From assembly GCA_026388155.1 (NCBI GenBank), contig JAPLKI010000016.1, forward strand, positions 62,001 to 126,000: DNA of 64,000 nt, given 5' to 3'. This stretch comes from Elusimicrobiota bacterium. Lineage in GTDB: Bacteria; Elusimicrobiota; Elusimicrobia; Elusimicrobiales; UBA9959. Numbering within the stretch: position 1 is the stretch's first letter; every line of letters begins with the position of its first letter. The notes beneath the pieces were generated by a model that was not told the origin of the DNA, made no database searches, and saw nothing but the letters and a program-made list of their open reading frames with translations. A program made the position numbers and the translations under genes. Shown in pieces: positions 16,568-26,900 of this stretch.

Positions 16568-18976
16568 ATGGACATCAATAAACTTATCACCAAAACTAAA
16601 AAACCTATTAAATCCACAAAGGTTGAAGAAAATTTGGAAGTCGTCGGCCAAAGCGTGCTGCGCGTGGACGGGTGGGAGAAGGTCAAAGGCGCGGCCAAGT
16701 ATACCGACGATCTGGAATTCGGGCCCGGGCTGCTTTACGCGGCTGTTGTGGAAAGCCCGTTCGCACACGCCAGAATAAAATCCATAAACACAGCCAAGGC
16801 CGAAAAACTCCATGGTGTGGTAAAAGTAGTGACCGGTGAGAATTTTAAACATAAGTTCGGCCTTTATATGACAGACCGCTATGTGTTCGCCACTGACACC
16901 GTGCGCTTTGTCGGCGAGCAGGTGGCTGCCGTGGTCGCCACGGACGCTAAAATCGCCCTCAGAGGCGCGGCGCTGGTGGAAGTGAAATACGAAGAACTCA
17001 CGCCCGTGCTTGACCCGGTAAAAGCCCTTGAGAAAAATTCACCCCTTGTGCACCCCGACCTTGAAAATTACCGTCATGTGCCGTGGTTTTTCCCAAAACC
17101 GAAAACCAACATAGCCCACTGGCGCAAAACCCGCAAAGGTGACCTGGCCAAAGGCTTCAAAGAAGCTGATCTGGTAATGGAAGATACGTATTATGTCCCC
17201 AGATACGCGCATTGCGCCATAGAGCCGCACTGCGTCATCGGCCTCTACGACGAATCCGGCCGCCTCACCATGTGGACCTCCTCACAGTCCCCCTTCACGC
17301 AGAGAAACGTTTTTGTGCAGGCGCTTGAACCTTTGGGCATAAGCCACAAGGATGTGCGCGTGATAAGCACCTATATCGGCGGCGGCTTCGGCGGCAAGGC
17401 CGGGGTCAGTATGGAAATAATGGGCGCGGCTCTCGCCATGTCCGTGCAGGGCAGGCCCGTAAAAGTGCTTTGGAACCGGGCGCAGGAATTTTACAACACC
17501 TACCAGCGCCAGGGTGTAACCGCAAAAATCAAGATCGGAGTGAAAAAAGACGGCCGTATTACCGCTTTGGATTACGAGATGTATTGGGACGCCGGCGCTT
17601 ATGTCGAATATGGCGCAAATGTGGTGAACGCGGCGGGACTTTCCGCCTCCGGCCCCTACAAGGTGGATAACTTAAAAATTGATTCCATGTGCATTTATAC
17701 CAATCTTCCCCCCGGCGGGCCTTACCGCGGTTTCGGTTATTCCGAGTTCCTGTTCGGGTTGGAATCGCATATCACCCGTGTGGCCAATAAAATAGGCATG
17801 GACCCGGTGGCTTTCCGCAAGAAGAACGCCATAAAGGAAGGCGACACTCTGCCCTATGGCGCGCACATGAACCCCAACGGCATTAAAGAAGCCATAGAAA
17901 AAGTGGAAAAAGAAATTAAGTGGGGCGTTAAGGAGAAGTCAAAGGACCCCAAAAAAGCGATAGGCAAGGCGCTGGTCTGCTTCTGGAAATCCCCCGCCAT
18001 GCCGCCAAATGCCGCTTCAAGCGCTTTCCTGAAGTTCAACGAGGATGGCAGCATCAATATCCTCGTTTCCGGCATGGAACTGGGCCAGGGCCTGCTGACC
18101 GTAATGGCGCAGATCGCATCCGAAGTTTTGAGCGTGCCGGTAACAAAGATACGCGTGGAAACCCCGGACACTGACCGCAACCCATATGAGTGGCAGACAG
18201 TGGGCTCACACGTAACCTGGGGCTGCGGTAATGCCGTAAAGCGGGCCGCGCTGGACGCCAGGGAAAAGATATTCGACCTGGTGCAGCGCGTGCGCTGTCT
18301 GGACAAGTCCACGCTTTACCTGAAAAATGAAATGGTGCGCTGCCGCACCAAACCGGACTTTGAGCTGCGCCTGCGGGACTTTGTGATCGACGGCATACAG
18401 GCCGAAGACCACACTTTCAAGGGCGGCCCCATTATGGGCACAGGCATGTTCATGCCGGAATTCTCCTCCGCCATAGGCGACCCGGAAACCGGCCAGGGCG
18501 GACATCCCAATGTGCATTACACAACAGGCTCGGCCGGCATAATACTTGAAGTGGATAAGGAAACCGGCAAAATGAAAATAAAAAAGGCGGTGCTTGCCGT
18601 GGACTGCGGCAAAGCCATAAACCCGGACTTGGTAAAAGGCCAGATAGTGGGCGGATTGCTGCAGGGCTTTGCCACCGTGCTCTATGAGGATATGCGCTTT
18701 AACGAAAAGGGCCGCCTTTTAAACCCCAACTTTTCGGATTATAAAATTCCCACCGCCATGGATATGCCCGAAGAAGTTGTGCCGATAATAATTGAGGTGG
18801 CTCAGCCCGACGGCCCCTACGGCGCGCGCGGAGTGGGCGAGCATACCATGATACCGGCGGCTCCGCTGATAGCCAACGCGGTGGAGGATGCGCTCGGCGT
18901 GAGAATAAAGTCTATGCCGGTGACGAAAGAAAAAGTGGCGCTTGAAGTCAAGAGGTCGAAGGGTCTGAGAGTCTAA
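16568..18976 (+). CDS. Molybdenum hydroxylase, molybdopterin subunit
   Basis: Large catalytic subunit of a xanthine dehydrogenase/aldehyde oxidoreductase-family enzyme. It hydroxylates a heterocycle or aldehyde with water-derived oxygen at the Mo centre. An N-terminal a/b hammerhead domain (residues 30-150) precedes the molybdopterin-binding domains with GGGFGGK near 272-278 and PYRGFGYSE near 383-391. The probable catalytic Glu is in GARGVGEHTMIPAAP near 750-765. There is no VAYRCSF-type CODH active-site loop, so CO oxidation is unlikely. Length 802 residues. The last codons (RSKGLRV) lie in a word array. Confidence 0.93.
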   Translation: MDINKLITKTKKPIKSTKVEENLEVVGQSVLRVDGWEKVKGAAKYTDDLEFGPGLLYAAVVESPFAHARIKSINTAKAEKLHGVVKVVTGENFKHKFGLYMTDRYVFATDTVRFVGEQVAAVVATDAKIALRGAALVEVKYEELTPVLDPVKALEKNSPLVHPDLENYRHVPWFFPKPKTNIAHWRKTRKGDLAKGFKEADLVMEDTYYVPRYAHCAIEPHCVIGLYDESGRLTMWTSSQSPFTQRNVFVQALEPLGISHKDVRVISTYIGGGFGGKAGVSMEIMGAALAMSVQGRPVKVLWNRAQEFYNTYQRQGVTAKIKIGVKKDGRITALDYEMYWDAGAYVEYGANVVNAAGLSASGPYKVDNLKIDSMCIYTNLPPGGPYRGFGYSEFLFGLESHITRVANKIGMDPVAFRKKNAIKEGDTLPYGAHMNPNGIKEAIEKVEKEIKWGVKEKSKDPKKAIGKALVCFWKSPAMPPNAASSAFLKFNEDGSINILVSGMELGQGLLTVMAQIASEVLSVPVTKIRVETPDTDRNPYEWQTVGSHVTWGCGNAVKRAALDAREKIFDLVQRVRCLDKSTLYLKNEMVRCRTKPDFELRLRDFVIDGIQAEDHTFKGGPIMGTGMFMPEFSSAIGDPETGQGGHPNVHYTTGSAGIILEVDKETGKMKIKKAVLAVDCGKAINPDLVKGQIVGGLLQGFATVLYEDMRFNEKGRLLNPNFSDYKIPTAMDMPEEVVPIIIEVAQPDGPYGARGVGEHTMIPAAPLIANAVEDALGVRIKSMPVTKEKVALEVKRSKGLRV

Positions 18977-19049
18977 GCGTCTGAGAGTCATGGAGTTGAT
19001 TCTGAAAATCGGCGGCTCTAAGACCCTTAGACTCTAAGACACTAAGACT
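18954..19049. repeat. Word-array palindrome, word GAGTCTAAG, overlapping a gene end
   Basis: Left arm (18954-18989: GGTCGAAGGGTCTGAGAG, TCTAAGCGTCTGAGAG) includes the last codons and stop of the molybdenum subunit gene. Right arm (19015-19049: CTCTAAGACCCTTAGACTC, TAAGACACTAAGAC) ends just before the next gene's leader. Confidence 0.82.
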
Positions 19050-19067
19050 GTTACCACAGGAGACATC

Positions 19068-19826
19068 ATGCGGATAGCCTTATTCCAGTACGGCATCAAG
19101 TGGGAAGACAAGGAAGCAAATAAGAAAAAAATAGAAGAACTGATAGAGAAGTGCCCGCGCAAGAGCGAGATTGACTGGCTTATTTTCTCGGAGATGACAT
19201 TATCCGGGTTTACCATGAACACGGCCCTCGCTGAGCTAAGCGACTCAGATAGGAATTTCTTCCGCGATCTGGCCCAAAAGAAAAACATTAACATCTCCTA
19301 CGGCGGAGTGGAAAACGGCTTTAACAACCTGATAACGCTGAACAGGCACGGAGACCGGATAAACACTTATTCCAAGATACACCTCTACGCCTTCGGCGGC
19401 GAGGATAAATGCTATAAGCCGGGTTCAAAGCAGGAGCTTTTTGAGCTTGAAGGTTTCAAGGTAATGCCGGCGGTCTGTTTTGACCTGCGCTTCCCCTATT
19501 TATTCTGGAACATGGCGGAGAAGGCGGATATTTATATCGTGATAGCCGCCTGGCCCATGCGCCGGGCCGAACACTGGATGACGCTGCTCCGGGCGCGCGC
19601 CATTGAGAACCAGGCTTATTGCGCGGGAACAAATCGTATCGGCCTTGAAGGCATGGTGCAGTATTGCGGCAATTCCATGTGCTATGACCCGCTCGGAAAG
19701 ACGGTTATAGACGCGGGTGCGGCGGAAGGTGTTTTTATATCCGAGGTCCCGCTGGACAAGGCGCTGGTGGCAAAGACCCGCGAGAGATTTCCGTTTATAG
19801 GGGAAAGAAAGAATTTCCCCTGGTAG
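19068..19826 (+). CDS. Carbon-nitrogen hydrolase (nitrilase superfamily)
   Basis: Cleaves non-peptide C-N bonds, for example in N-carbamoyl compounds or omega-amides. The Glu-Lys-Cys triad is visible: Glu42 in FSEMTLSG, Lys103 in YSKIHLY and Cys137 in PAVCFDLRFPY. Length 252 residues fits the omega-amidase/Nit2 or N-carbamoylase branches, which are hard to tell apart by eye. AGGAG precedes the ATG. Placed after the hydroxylase and before carbamoyl-transfer genes, it may release ammonia or a carbamoyl group from the opened ring. Confidence 0.9.
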   Translation: MRIALFQYGIKWEDKEANKKKIEELIEKCPRKSEIDWLIFSEMTLSGFTMNTALAELSDSDRNFFRDLAQKKNINISYGGVENGFNNLITLNRHGDRINTYSKIHLYAFGGEDKCYKPGSKQELFELEGFKVMPAVCFDLRFPYLFWNMAEKADIYIVIAAWPMRRAEHWMTLLRARAIENQAYCAGTNRIGLEGMVQYCGNSMCYDPLGKTVIDAGAAEGVFISEVPLDKALVAKTRERFPFIGERKNFPW

Positions 19827-19835
19827 CAGGAAATT

Positions 19836-19913
19836 CTTGCTGGTAAGCGGGCAGGCTAGTAGGCTTTTCTTAGGAACTCCTAAAAAGCATACCAGCATAC
19901 AAGCCTACCGGCA
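19836..19913. repeat. Word-array palindrome, word GCTGGTAGGCTT
   Basis: Left arm 19836-19866 (TTGCTGGTAAGCGGGCAGG, CTAGTAGGC), core CTTAGGAACTCCTAA, right arm 19886-19913 (AAGCATACCAGCATACAAGC, CTACCGGC). It fills the spacer before the DUF2877 gene. Confidence 0.82.
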
Positions 19914-19935
19914 AATTTAAAGCTGTATCCTAAAT

Positions 19936-20763
19936 ATGGATCTGATCTCATACGGCGACAGCATTCCTGAGGGCGACTACCGCCTGCATTCGGCGTTTGA
20001 GCACGCCATAAATTTCCGGAAGGGGCGCATTATAGTCTCTCTCGTTCCCCCCCGCGCCGGTTCAGGTCCTATGAATGTAGTGCTTAAACATATGCCCGCC
20101 GGAGCAAAGCGTTTCCGTGCTTCGCGTTTTTACTTTTACATAGACGAAAACCGTCTGAGAAAAGCGCCGGAAGCGCTTTACGATTCCGCTGTGCCTGTGC
20201 TGGAAGCGGAACCGGAAATCGTAAGCGCGAACCTGGCGGAGCTGGTTTACGTGCTTGCCGCGGCCGCGCCGGAAAAAAGCCTGTGTTTTATTTTTACGCC
20301 GAAGCGTGAAAAAGATTTTAAACGCGTTTTCGAAAAACATCTGCTCGCGCGCATGAAAAAAGCCGTGGCATTTTTCCGGGCCGGTAAATATGCCCGCGGC
20401 ACTAAAACCATGCGGGGACTGGGGTTCGGCCTGACACCCTCCGGCGACGATTTTTTAAGCGGCCTGCTTGCCGGTTTCAATTATGCGCTGTGCAGCCTCC
20501 GTTTTAACATGAAGGCCCGCATAGAGGAAATTTACCGGCACGCCGAAGGAGATAATATTATTTCAAACGCTTTCCTGCGCGCTTCTTATGAGGGCAAGGT
20601 TAACGCTAAAATCCTCCGGCTTATGCGCGCTTTGTCCGGCGCCGATAAAGAGGAGCTTAAGGCCGCCGCCACTGAGGCGCTGGAAACCGGCCATACTTCC
20701 GGAGCCGATTTCTGCGCCGGGCTGATATTCGCGCTTCAAGACGCGCTAGGGAATAGCAAATAG
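19936..20763 (+). CDS. DUF2877 protein, AllH-like
   Basis: Belongs to the DUF2877 family, whose E. coli member YlbF/AllH is reported as one of three subunits of oxamate carbamoyltransferase. The family core is visible as RGLGFGLTPSGDDFLSGLLAG near residues 159-179, followed by a conserved helical C-terminus with HTSGADFCAGL. Length 275 residues. The ATG lacks a strong Shine-Dalgarno sequence. Next to FdrA- and DUF1116-type genes it makes a complete trio. The last residues (GNSK) and stop lie in an ATAGCGAAT-type array. Confidence 0.85.
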   Translation: MDLISYGDSIPEGDYRLHSAFEHAINFRKGRIIVSLVPPRAGSGPMNVVLKHMPAGAKRFRASRFYFYIDENRLRKAPEALYDSAVPVLEAEPEIVSANLAELVYVLAAAAPEKSLCFIFTPKREKDFKRVFEKHLLARMKKAVAFFRAGKYARGTKTMRGLGFGLTPSGDDFLSGLLAGFNYALCSLRFNMKARIEEIYRHAEGDNIISNAFLRASYEGKVNAKILRLMRALSGADKEELKAAATEALETGHTSGADFCAGLIFALQDALGNSK

Positions 20764-20777
20764 CGAGTAGCGAATAA
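20750..20777. repeat. ATAGCGAAT-type word array
   Basis: GGGAATAGCAAATAGCGAG and TAGCGAATAAGG run across the end of the DUF2877 gene. No full right arm is visible; a possible remnant GCGCTGTTCGCTTTCG lies near 20852. Confidence 0.65.
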
Positions 20778-20884
20778 GGATTAAATGTGGGAATATCCGG
20801 TGTAATTGAAAAACATTGAACGTAGACCGTATTTTAAGAATTGTAAACTATGCGCTGTTCGCTTTCGAACAAAGGGGTCATATT

Positions 20885-22441
20885 ATGATAAAGACCGTTA
20901 TCAAGAGAGGCGCTTATTTTGACTCTGTTTCGCTTATGCAGGTGGCGAAAAAACTTAACTCCCTGCCCGGTGTACTTGATTCGGCCGTAGTAATGGCCAC
21001 TAAAGAAAATAAGGGCATTATAAAAGCCTCCGGCCTGCTTACGCCGGAAGTGCTTAAGGCCGGCGACAGCGATCTGGCCATTGCGGTTAAAGCCAAAACC
21101 CCTGAGGCTGCGGCATCGGCTCTTAAGGCCGCCGAGGAATTGCTTAACAAAAAGCCCGCCGGGGCCGAAACCGGCGCCGACAGAAAAGCCGCGGGCCTTG
21201 ATGAAGCCGTTAAAATGCTTGGCGGCGCCAACCTCGCCATAATTTCCGTGGCGGGCCGTTTTGCAGGGGCGCTGGCGGCTGACTGCCTTGAAAAAAATCT
21301 TAATGTGATGCTTTTTTCAGATAATGTTCCGCTTGAAACAGAGGTGGAATTAAAAAAGCTGGCCATCGGTAAAGGCCTGCTGGTAATGGGCCCCGACTGC
21401 GGCACCGCCATCATAAACGGGGCGCCGCTCGCTTTCGCTAATTCCGTGCGGCGCGGCAACATAGGCATAGTGGCGGCCTCCGGCACCGGTCTGCAGGAAG
21501 TGTCCACTCTTATCTCAAACGAAGGCGCGGGGGTTTCACAGGCCATAGGCACCGGCTCGCGCGATGTTAAACTTGAGGTGGGCGCGCTTACGCTGCTGCA
21601 GGGCCTGAAAATGCTGGCCGCGGACCCTGCCACCGGAGTGATACTCATAGTCTCAAAACCCCCCCACCCGGAAATACTTAAAAAAATAACCGCGGAGATC
21701 AAGAAAATCAAGAAACCGGTGGCGGCGATCTTTCTGGGTGGAGAGATCAAAGAAAAAATAAAAGATGATTTTTATCCGTCAAAGACCCTTGAAGAAGCGG
21801 CGTTAAAGGCGGTCTGCCTGAGCAAGGGCTGGCAAATGGCCAGGGCCAGGGAAATTATTTACGATGCCAACCTGAAAGCGGAAGAACTTGCCCGTAAGGA
21901 AGCGGCCCGTAAAAAATCCGCCCAGAAACACCTGCGCGGCCTGTTTTCCGGCGGCACTTTTGTAAGCGAGGCGCAGGTGATACTGCCTGAGATTATAGGC
22001 CCGCTTTGGTCCAATGCGCCGCTGGATAAGAAATGGAAACTGAAAGACTCCATGCGTCTCACGGGTAACGCGGTTGTGGATCTGGGCGAGGACGAATTCA
22101 CCGTGGGCCGCCCCCACCCGATGATAGACTATTCCCTGCGCAACAAAATGATAGTTTCCGAGGCCGCTAAGCCGGAGGTGTCTGTTATCCTGCTTGACGT
22201 CGTGCTGGGCTATGGCTCGAACATGCAGCCTCTGGACGATATCCTGCCGCCTATACGCGAAGCCTTTCGGTCCAATAAAGGCCTTTCAATTGTGGCATCG
22301 GTAACCGGCACCGAGACGGATCCGCAGACACGCTCAAAAGTGGTAAAGGGCCTTGAGGCCGAAGGCGTGCTGATAATGCCGTCAAACGCCGCGGCGTGCA
22401 GATTGGCCGGCCGAATAGTTAAAATAAGCGCAAAAAAATAA
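20885..22441 (+). CDS. fdrA: FdrA-family protein, AllF-like
   Basis: An FdrA-family protein with two CoA-ligase-like Rossmann halves. E. coli FdrA (now AllF) is a subunit of oxamate carbamoyltransferase, which phosphorolyses oxalurate to oxamate and carbamoyl phosphate. Visible landmarks are LMVMGPDCGTAIINGAPLAF-like sequence near residue 165 and SGTGLQEVSTLI near 200, plus the C-terminal GNAVVDLGEDEFTVGRPHPMID region near 400-420. Length 518 residues. Start set at ATG 20885, where AAAGGGG precedes and the family's typical N-terminus begins; an upstream in-frame start lies in a repeat region. Confidence 0.9.
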   Translation: MIKTVIKRGAYFDSVSLMQVAKKLNSLPGVLDSAVVMATKENKGIIKASGLLTPEVLKAGDSDLAIAVKAKTPEAAASALKAAEELLNKKPAGAETGADRKAAGLDEAVKMLGGANLAIISVAGRFAGALAADCLEKNLNVMLFSDNVPLETEVELKKLAIGKGLLVMGPDCGTAIINGAPLAFANSVRRGNIGIVAASGTGLQEVSTLISNEGAGVSQAIGTGSRDVKLEVGALTLLQGLKMLAADPATGVILIVSKPPHPEILKKITAEIKKIKKPVAAIFLGGEIKEKIKDDFYPSKTLEEAALKAVCLSKGWQMARAREIIYDANLKAEELARKEAARKKSAQKHLRGLFSGGTFVSEAQVILPEIIGPLWSNAPLDKKWKLKDSMRLTGNAVVDLGEDEFTVGRPHPMIDYSLRNKMIVSEAAKPEVSVILLDVVLGYGSNMQPLDDILPPIREAFRSNKGLSIVASVTGTETDPQTRSKVVKGLEAEGVLIMPSNAAACRLAGRIVKISAKK

Positions 22442-22472
22442 CACAGGACTTTTGATAAATTGGAGATAATTT

Positions 22473-23873
22473 ATGAAAATCAACGGGCTTTTTGACAGCG
22501 AATTAAAGGTGATCAGCATCGGCCTGGAGTCTTTCCGGAAAGGGCTTTCGGACTCCGGCGTTAAAAGCGTGCAGGCTCAGTTTAAGCCGCCGCTGGTGGG
22601 CGACAGGAAGCTTTTTGAAAAAGTTGAAAAGCGTGTCTCCGTCGTGGCGAAGGCCAACCGGGAAGCGCTCGCAAAGATACTGGCGGCGAAGCCGGCGCTT
22701 GTGGGAATGGACATCGCCCTTAAGGTGATACCCGGCATGAAAAGGAACCTTATACTTCACGCCGGCCCCCCCATAACCTGGGAGCGGATGTGCGGGCCCA
22801 TGCGCGGAGGCATAATGGCGGCGCTGATGTACGAGGGCCTGGCAAAAAATCCGAAAGAGGCTGAAAAGCTTGCGGCTTCGGGTGAAATAAAATACGCTCC
22901 CTGCCACGAACATTCCGCCGTAGGACCCATGGCCGGAATAATTTCCGCTTCCATGCCGGTTTTTATAGTCAAGAACACGGCCGCCGGAAATTACTCCTAC
23001 GCCACGCTGAACGAAGGGCTGGGTAAGGTGCTGCGTTACGGCGCTTATTCACCTGAGGTCATCGAGCGCCTGAAATGGATGGAGACCGGGCTTTACCCTG
23101 CGCTTAAAGCCGCCATCGGACTGCTGGGCGGTATTGACCTTAAAGCCATTGTGGCACAGGCCCTTCATATGGGCGACGAGGTGCATAACCGCAACCGCGC
23201 GGCCACTTCGCTGTTCTACCGCGCCATAGCTCCGGCCGTTATAAAAACCTCCACACCTGCGGCGGCGGCAAAAGCCCTTGAATTTATAAACGGCAATGAC
23301 CATTTTTTCCTGAACCTTTCCATGGCCTTAAGCAAGGCCTCGCTTGACGCCGGGTGCGGAGTAAAAAACTCAAGCCTGGTGGCGGTGATGGCCAGGAACG
23401 GGACGGATTTCGGCGTGCAGCTTTCAGGCGGCGGCGGGCGCTGGTTCACGGGCCCGGCGCCCGTGCCGGACGCGTTATATTTCCCCGGCTATACCAAGGC
23501 GGATGCGAATCCCGATATAGGCGATTCAGCCATTACCGAAACCAATGGCCTGGGCGGTTTTGCCATAGCGGCGGCGCCGGCTATAGTGCAGTTCGTGGGC
23601 GGCAAGGCCGCCGACGCCGTGAGTTACACTTTGGCCATGTATGAAATAACGGCGGGCGAAAGTAATATCTATAAAATTCCCTATCTGGACTTTCGCGGCA
23701 CGCCCACCGGTATTGATGTTGTAAAAGTGGCGCGTTCAGGTATACTGCCTTTTATAGACACCGGCGTTGCACACAAGAAGGCGGGCGTGGGGCAGGTGGG
23801 CGCGGGCGTGCTGAGCGCCCCACCTGAACCGTTCGCCAGGGCTTTTGAATGGTTCGCAAAAAATATTCGCTGA
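22473..23873 (+). CDS. DUF1116 protein, AllG-like
   Basis: DUF1116 family, whose E. coli member YlbE/AllG is the third subunit of oxamate carbamoyltransferase. Recognisable parts are GPPITWERMCGPMRGG near residues 97-112, CHEHSAVGPMAGIIS near 145-159, HMGDEVHNRNRAATSLFYR near 233-251 and NGTDFGVQLSGGGGRWFTG near 309-327. Length 466 residues is typical. GGAG precedes the ATG, 31 bases after the FdrA gene. Carbamate kinase, the usual partner for ATP recovery, is not in the window. Confidence 0.9.
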   Translation: MKINGLFDSELKVISIGLESFRKGLSDSGVKSVQAQFKPPLVGDRKLFEKVEKRVSVVAKANREALAKILAAKPALVGMDIALKVIPGMKRNLILHAGPPITWERMCGPMRGGIMAALMYEGLAKNPKEAEKLAASGEIKYAPCHEHSAVGPMAGIISASMPVFIVKNTAAGNYSYATLNEGLGKVLRYGAYSPEVIERLKWMETGLYPALKAAIGLLGGIDLKAIVAQALHMGDEVHNRNRAATSLFYRAIAPAVIKTSTPAAAAKALEFINGNDHFFLNLSMALSKASLDAGCGVKNSSLVAVMARNGTDFGVQLSGGGGRWFTGPAPVPDALYFPGYTKADANPDIGDSAITETNGLGGFAIAAAPAIVQFVGGKAADAVSYTLAMYEITAGESNIYKIPYLDFRGTPTGIDVVKVARSGILPFIDTGVAHKKAGVGQVGAGVLSAPPEPFARAFEWFAKNIR

Positions 23874-23997
23874 CGCCTGCTTTTGGCATAAGTATAGTAT
23901 ATCATCACCTCATAAATGGTGGCTGACCCCATTTCCTTTATTTCCTGCATTTCCCTAAATCCCGTCCCCTAAATCCGGCTTCGGCTCAACCGGAGAG

Positions 23998-26900
23998 TTA
24001 TCTTATCCATGTCCAACCGTTTATAAACGGCCAGCTGCCGTTTGTGGCGCCGGGGTAGCAGCCGGTCCACCCGTTGTAGCCGTAAATTTCCGTACCACCC
24101 CAGGTGCTATACGACCAGCATCCAGAGCCGCTCGTCTCGTAGCCCACGCCACCGGTGGTGTAGGGAGCGGTTCCCCAGGGCTGCGTGTACACATCCCAGC
24201 CCGTTCCGTTGGGGGCGGTGCCGAAGTCAGCGTGCCAGGCCGTGGTTCGATAGTCAAAATAGTCCGGGGCGGAGCCGCCGTTGCCTTGGCAGTTCAACCT
24301 GACTATACCCTCGCTGCCCGGGGCTGTACGGATGCTATTAATGACCGCATCGCTCAACTTCCCTTTCCCGTTGACCGAGGTCAGATTGCCGGGGGTCACC
24401 GCCGCGGCCACATTATGCGCCTGATTATCGGCGATGCCGGCGATCAGGGTCCAGCCACCGCCGTCGGTTGTCATATCACAATATATCTGGAAGGCATCTG
24501 AATTGCTGCCGCCATTTGGATCAATCCAGTATATTCCATCTCCGGTAGAGGCGCCAGCATTTTTAATAGCTTTACATGACGGATAAACCGGCATATAGGT
24601 TCCCGTTAGGCGCTGTCCCCGTGCATAACATGTTTTATTGTATGCCAGATCAGACGCAACGGCAGTGGCGTCATTTGGATTGGTGTCGTCAGCATCTATC
24701 GCATCGGTTATCCCGTCCTTATCATAATCGCTGTCCAGTGGTTTCCAAACCGATCCATTGGACACATAAGGCCTTCCTTCGGTTGTATCAAAAATAAAAG
24801 TGCCCTTATTCGCAGTTGTTGCCGAGGGTCTTCCCGCAGTTGTAAAGTTTCCAACCCTTACGCCGCCATTTACATCCAGCGTGGCCTGGGGGCCCGTCGT
24901 CCCGATGCCGACGCTGCCGCTTATTATCGCGTTCCCGTCCGGGACCGCTGTCGTGGCATACGAACTGCCCACTGCCATACCACCAGACACGGAAAGCTTT
25001 GCCCCCGGCCCCGTAGTCCCGATACCGAAGTTGCCGAGATTATTTATAATAAAATATGCTGAAGCGGTTGAATTAGCCTTAAAACTAAGATAATTACCCG
25101 CAGTATTTGTAACTGTAAAACCGTCTATCGAACCGGATATACCTCCAAAAGCCAAAGTTCCTGCCGTTCCCCCGGAAGACCCGACACTTCCAAGATTCAA
25201 AGCGCTCCTGAATAAACCCGTTCCATTGACATCCACTAATGCCCCCGGCCCCGTAGTCCCGATGCCGACGCTGCCGTACGTTGGCTGCAATATTATGTTC
25301 GCTGCCGACTGCAGCATCGCCGTAGAGGATGAATCTAAACGGGTAAGCTTTAGCCACTCAGTGCTGCCGGAGGTGAACCTCAGGATTTTACCTTGACTGT
25401 CAGCCAAAGGACTTCCGATTTCAAGAACACCGCCTGGCGCCGTCGTCCCGATGCCGACGTTGCCGTTCTGCTGGAAAACCATAAGCGGACTTGCTCCGCC
25501 GGCAGCGGAAAGAATGCCAAGCTTGTCATCAGCCATCTGGTACTGGATAGCAAACTTATCCGTGCCGAGAGCGCCGATCCCTACGCCGCTTGCGTTTGCG
25601 TTTGCGGCAAAGAGAATATTGTCTCTCCCGTTCATCGCCCACCCGTCATTCCCCGCCTGAAATCTGCCGGTCAAACGTAATTGGGCGCGTCCATAATCAG
25701 CGGAACCATTAACCAGGTTTAATCCGGTCAGGGAATCATAGGCAGTCGAACCTTGTATATGCAGATCCGTCACCGGTCCCGTCGTCCCGATGCCGACGTT
25801 GCCCGCTGAAACAACCAACCCAGATGATATTGTAACCCCCGGCACGGAAGCATTCTGCGCGGTGAAAGCCGCCGTTGACGTGAAGGTGCTCGCGCCAGTG
25901 AAGATTTGCGCGGCAGTAACCTTAGCGTAACCTGCGCCGGCGTGGTCGCCCCAGCCATAAGCCGTGTTCCAGTTAGCGTAATCCTTCAGCGGGCCGGTGG
26001 AAAGAATAATCGCGTTTAAGCTCGCCTGTATCGTGCCCGTCGAAGCCACCAGCGCGGCGGTGGAGGTTATCAGCGGCGCACCCCATGAGTAGGCCGTGTT
26101 CCAGTTAGCGTAGTCCTTCAGCGGTCCGGTGGAAAGAATAACCGCGCTTAAACTGGACTGTATTGTTCCGGTCGACGCCACCAGCGCGGCGGTGGAGGTT
26201 ATCAGAGGCGCACCCCATGAGTAGGCCGTATTCCAGTTGGCGTAATCCTTCAGCGGTCCGGTGGAAATAATAACCGCGCTTAAACTGGACTGTATTGTTC
26301 CGGTCGAAGCCACCAGCGCGGCGGTGGAGGTTATAAGAGGCGCACCCCATGAATAAGCCGTGTTCCAGTTACCGGCGTTAGCCAGCGGCGCAGTGGACGC
26401 GATTACAGCATTAAGGTCGTTTCTAAGCGTAGCAGTGGCGACGCCGACAGCGGAAGCATTCGCATATCCCGCCGCCGCATGATTGCCCCAGCCATAGGCT
26501 GTGTTCCAGTTTGTTGCATTAGCCAGCGGCGCAGTGGACGTTATTACAGTATTAAGGTCGGTCCTAAGCGTCGCGGTGGCGATACCGACAGCGGAGCTGT
26601 TTGCATACCCAGCCAGCGCATGATTACCCCAGCCGTAAGCCGTGTTCCAGTTGGCGACATTAGCCAGCGGCGCAGTGGACGCGATTACTGCGTTGAGGTC
26701 GGTCCTAAGCGCCGCGGTGGAGATCCCGACAGCCGAACCGTTTGCATATCCCGCCAGGGCATGATTGCCCCAGCCGTACGCGGTGTTCCAGTTGGCGGCA
26801 TTAGCCAACGGCGCAGTAGACGCTGTCACCGCGTTCAGGTCGGTGCGCAATGTCCCTGTAGCCACGCTTATAGCGGCATCGCCGCTTGAGCGCGCGGTTG

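Noticed and set aside
16568-18976. Aerobic CO dehydrogenase large subunit
   Set aside because: The active-site loop with the essential Cys (VAYRCSF type) is not present, and the neighbours point to N-heterocycle chemistry.
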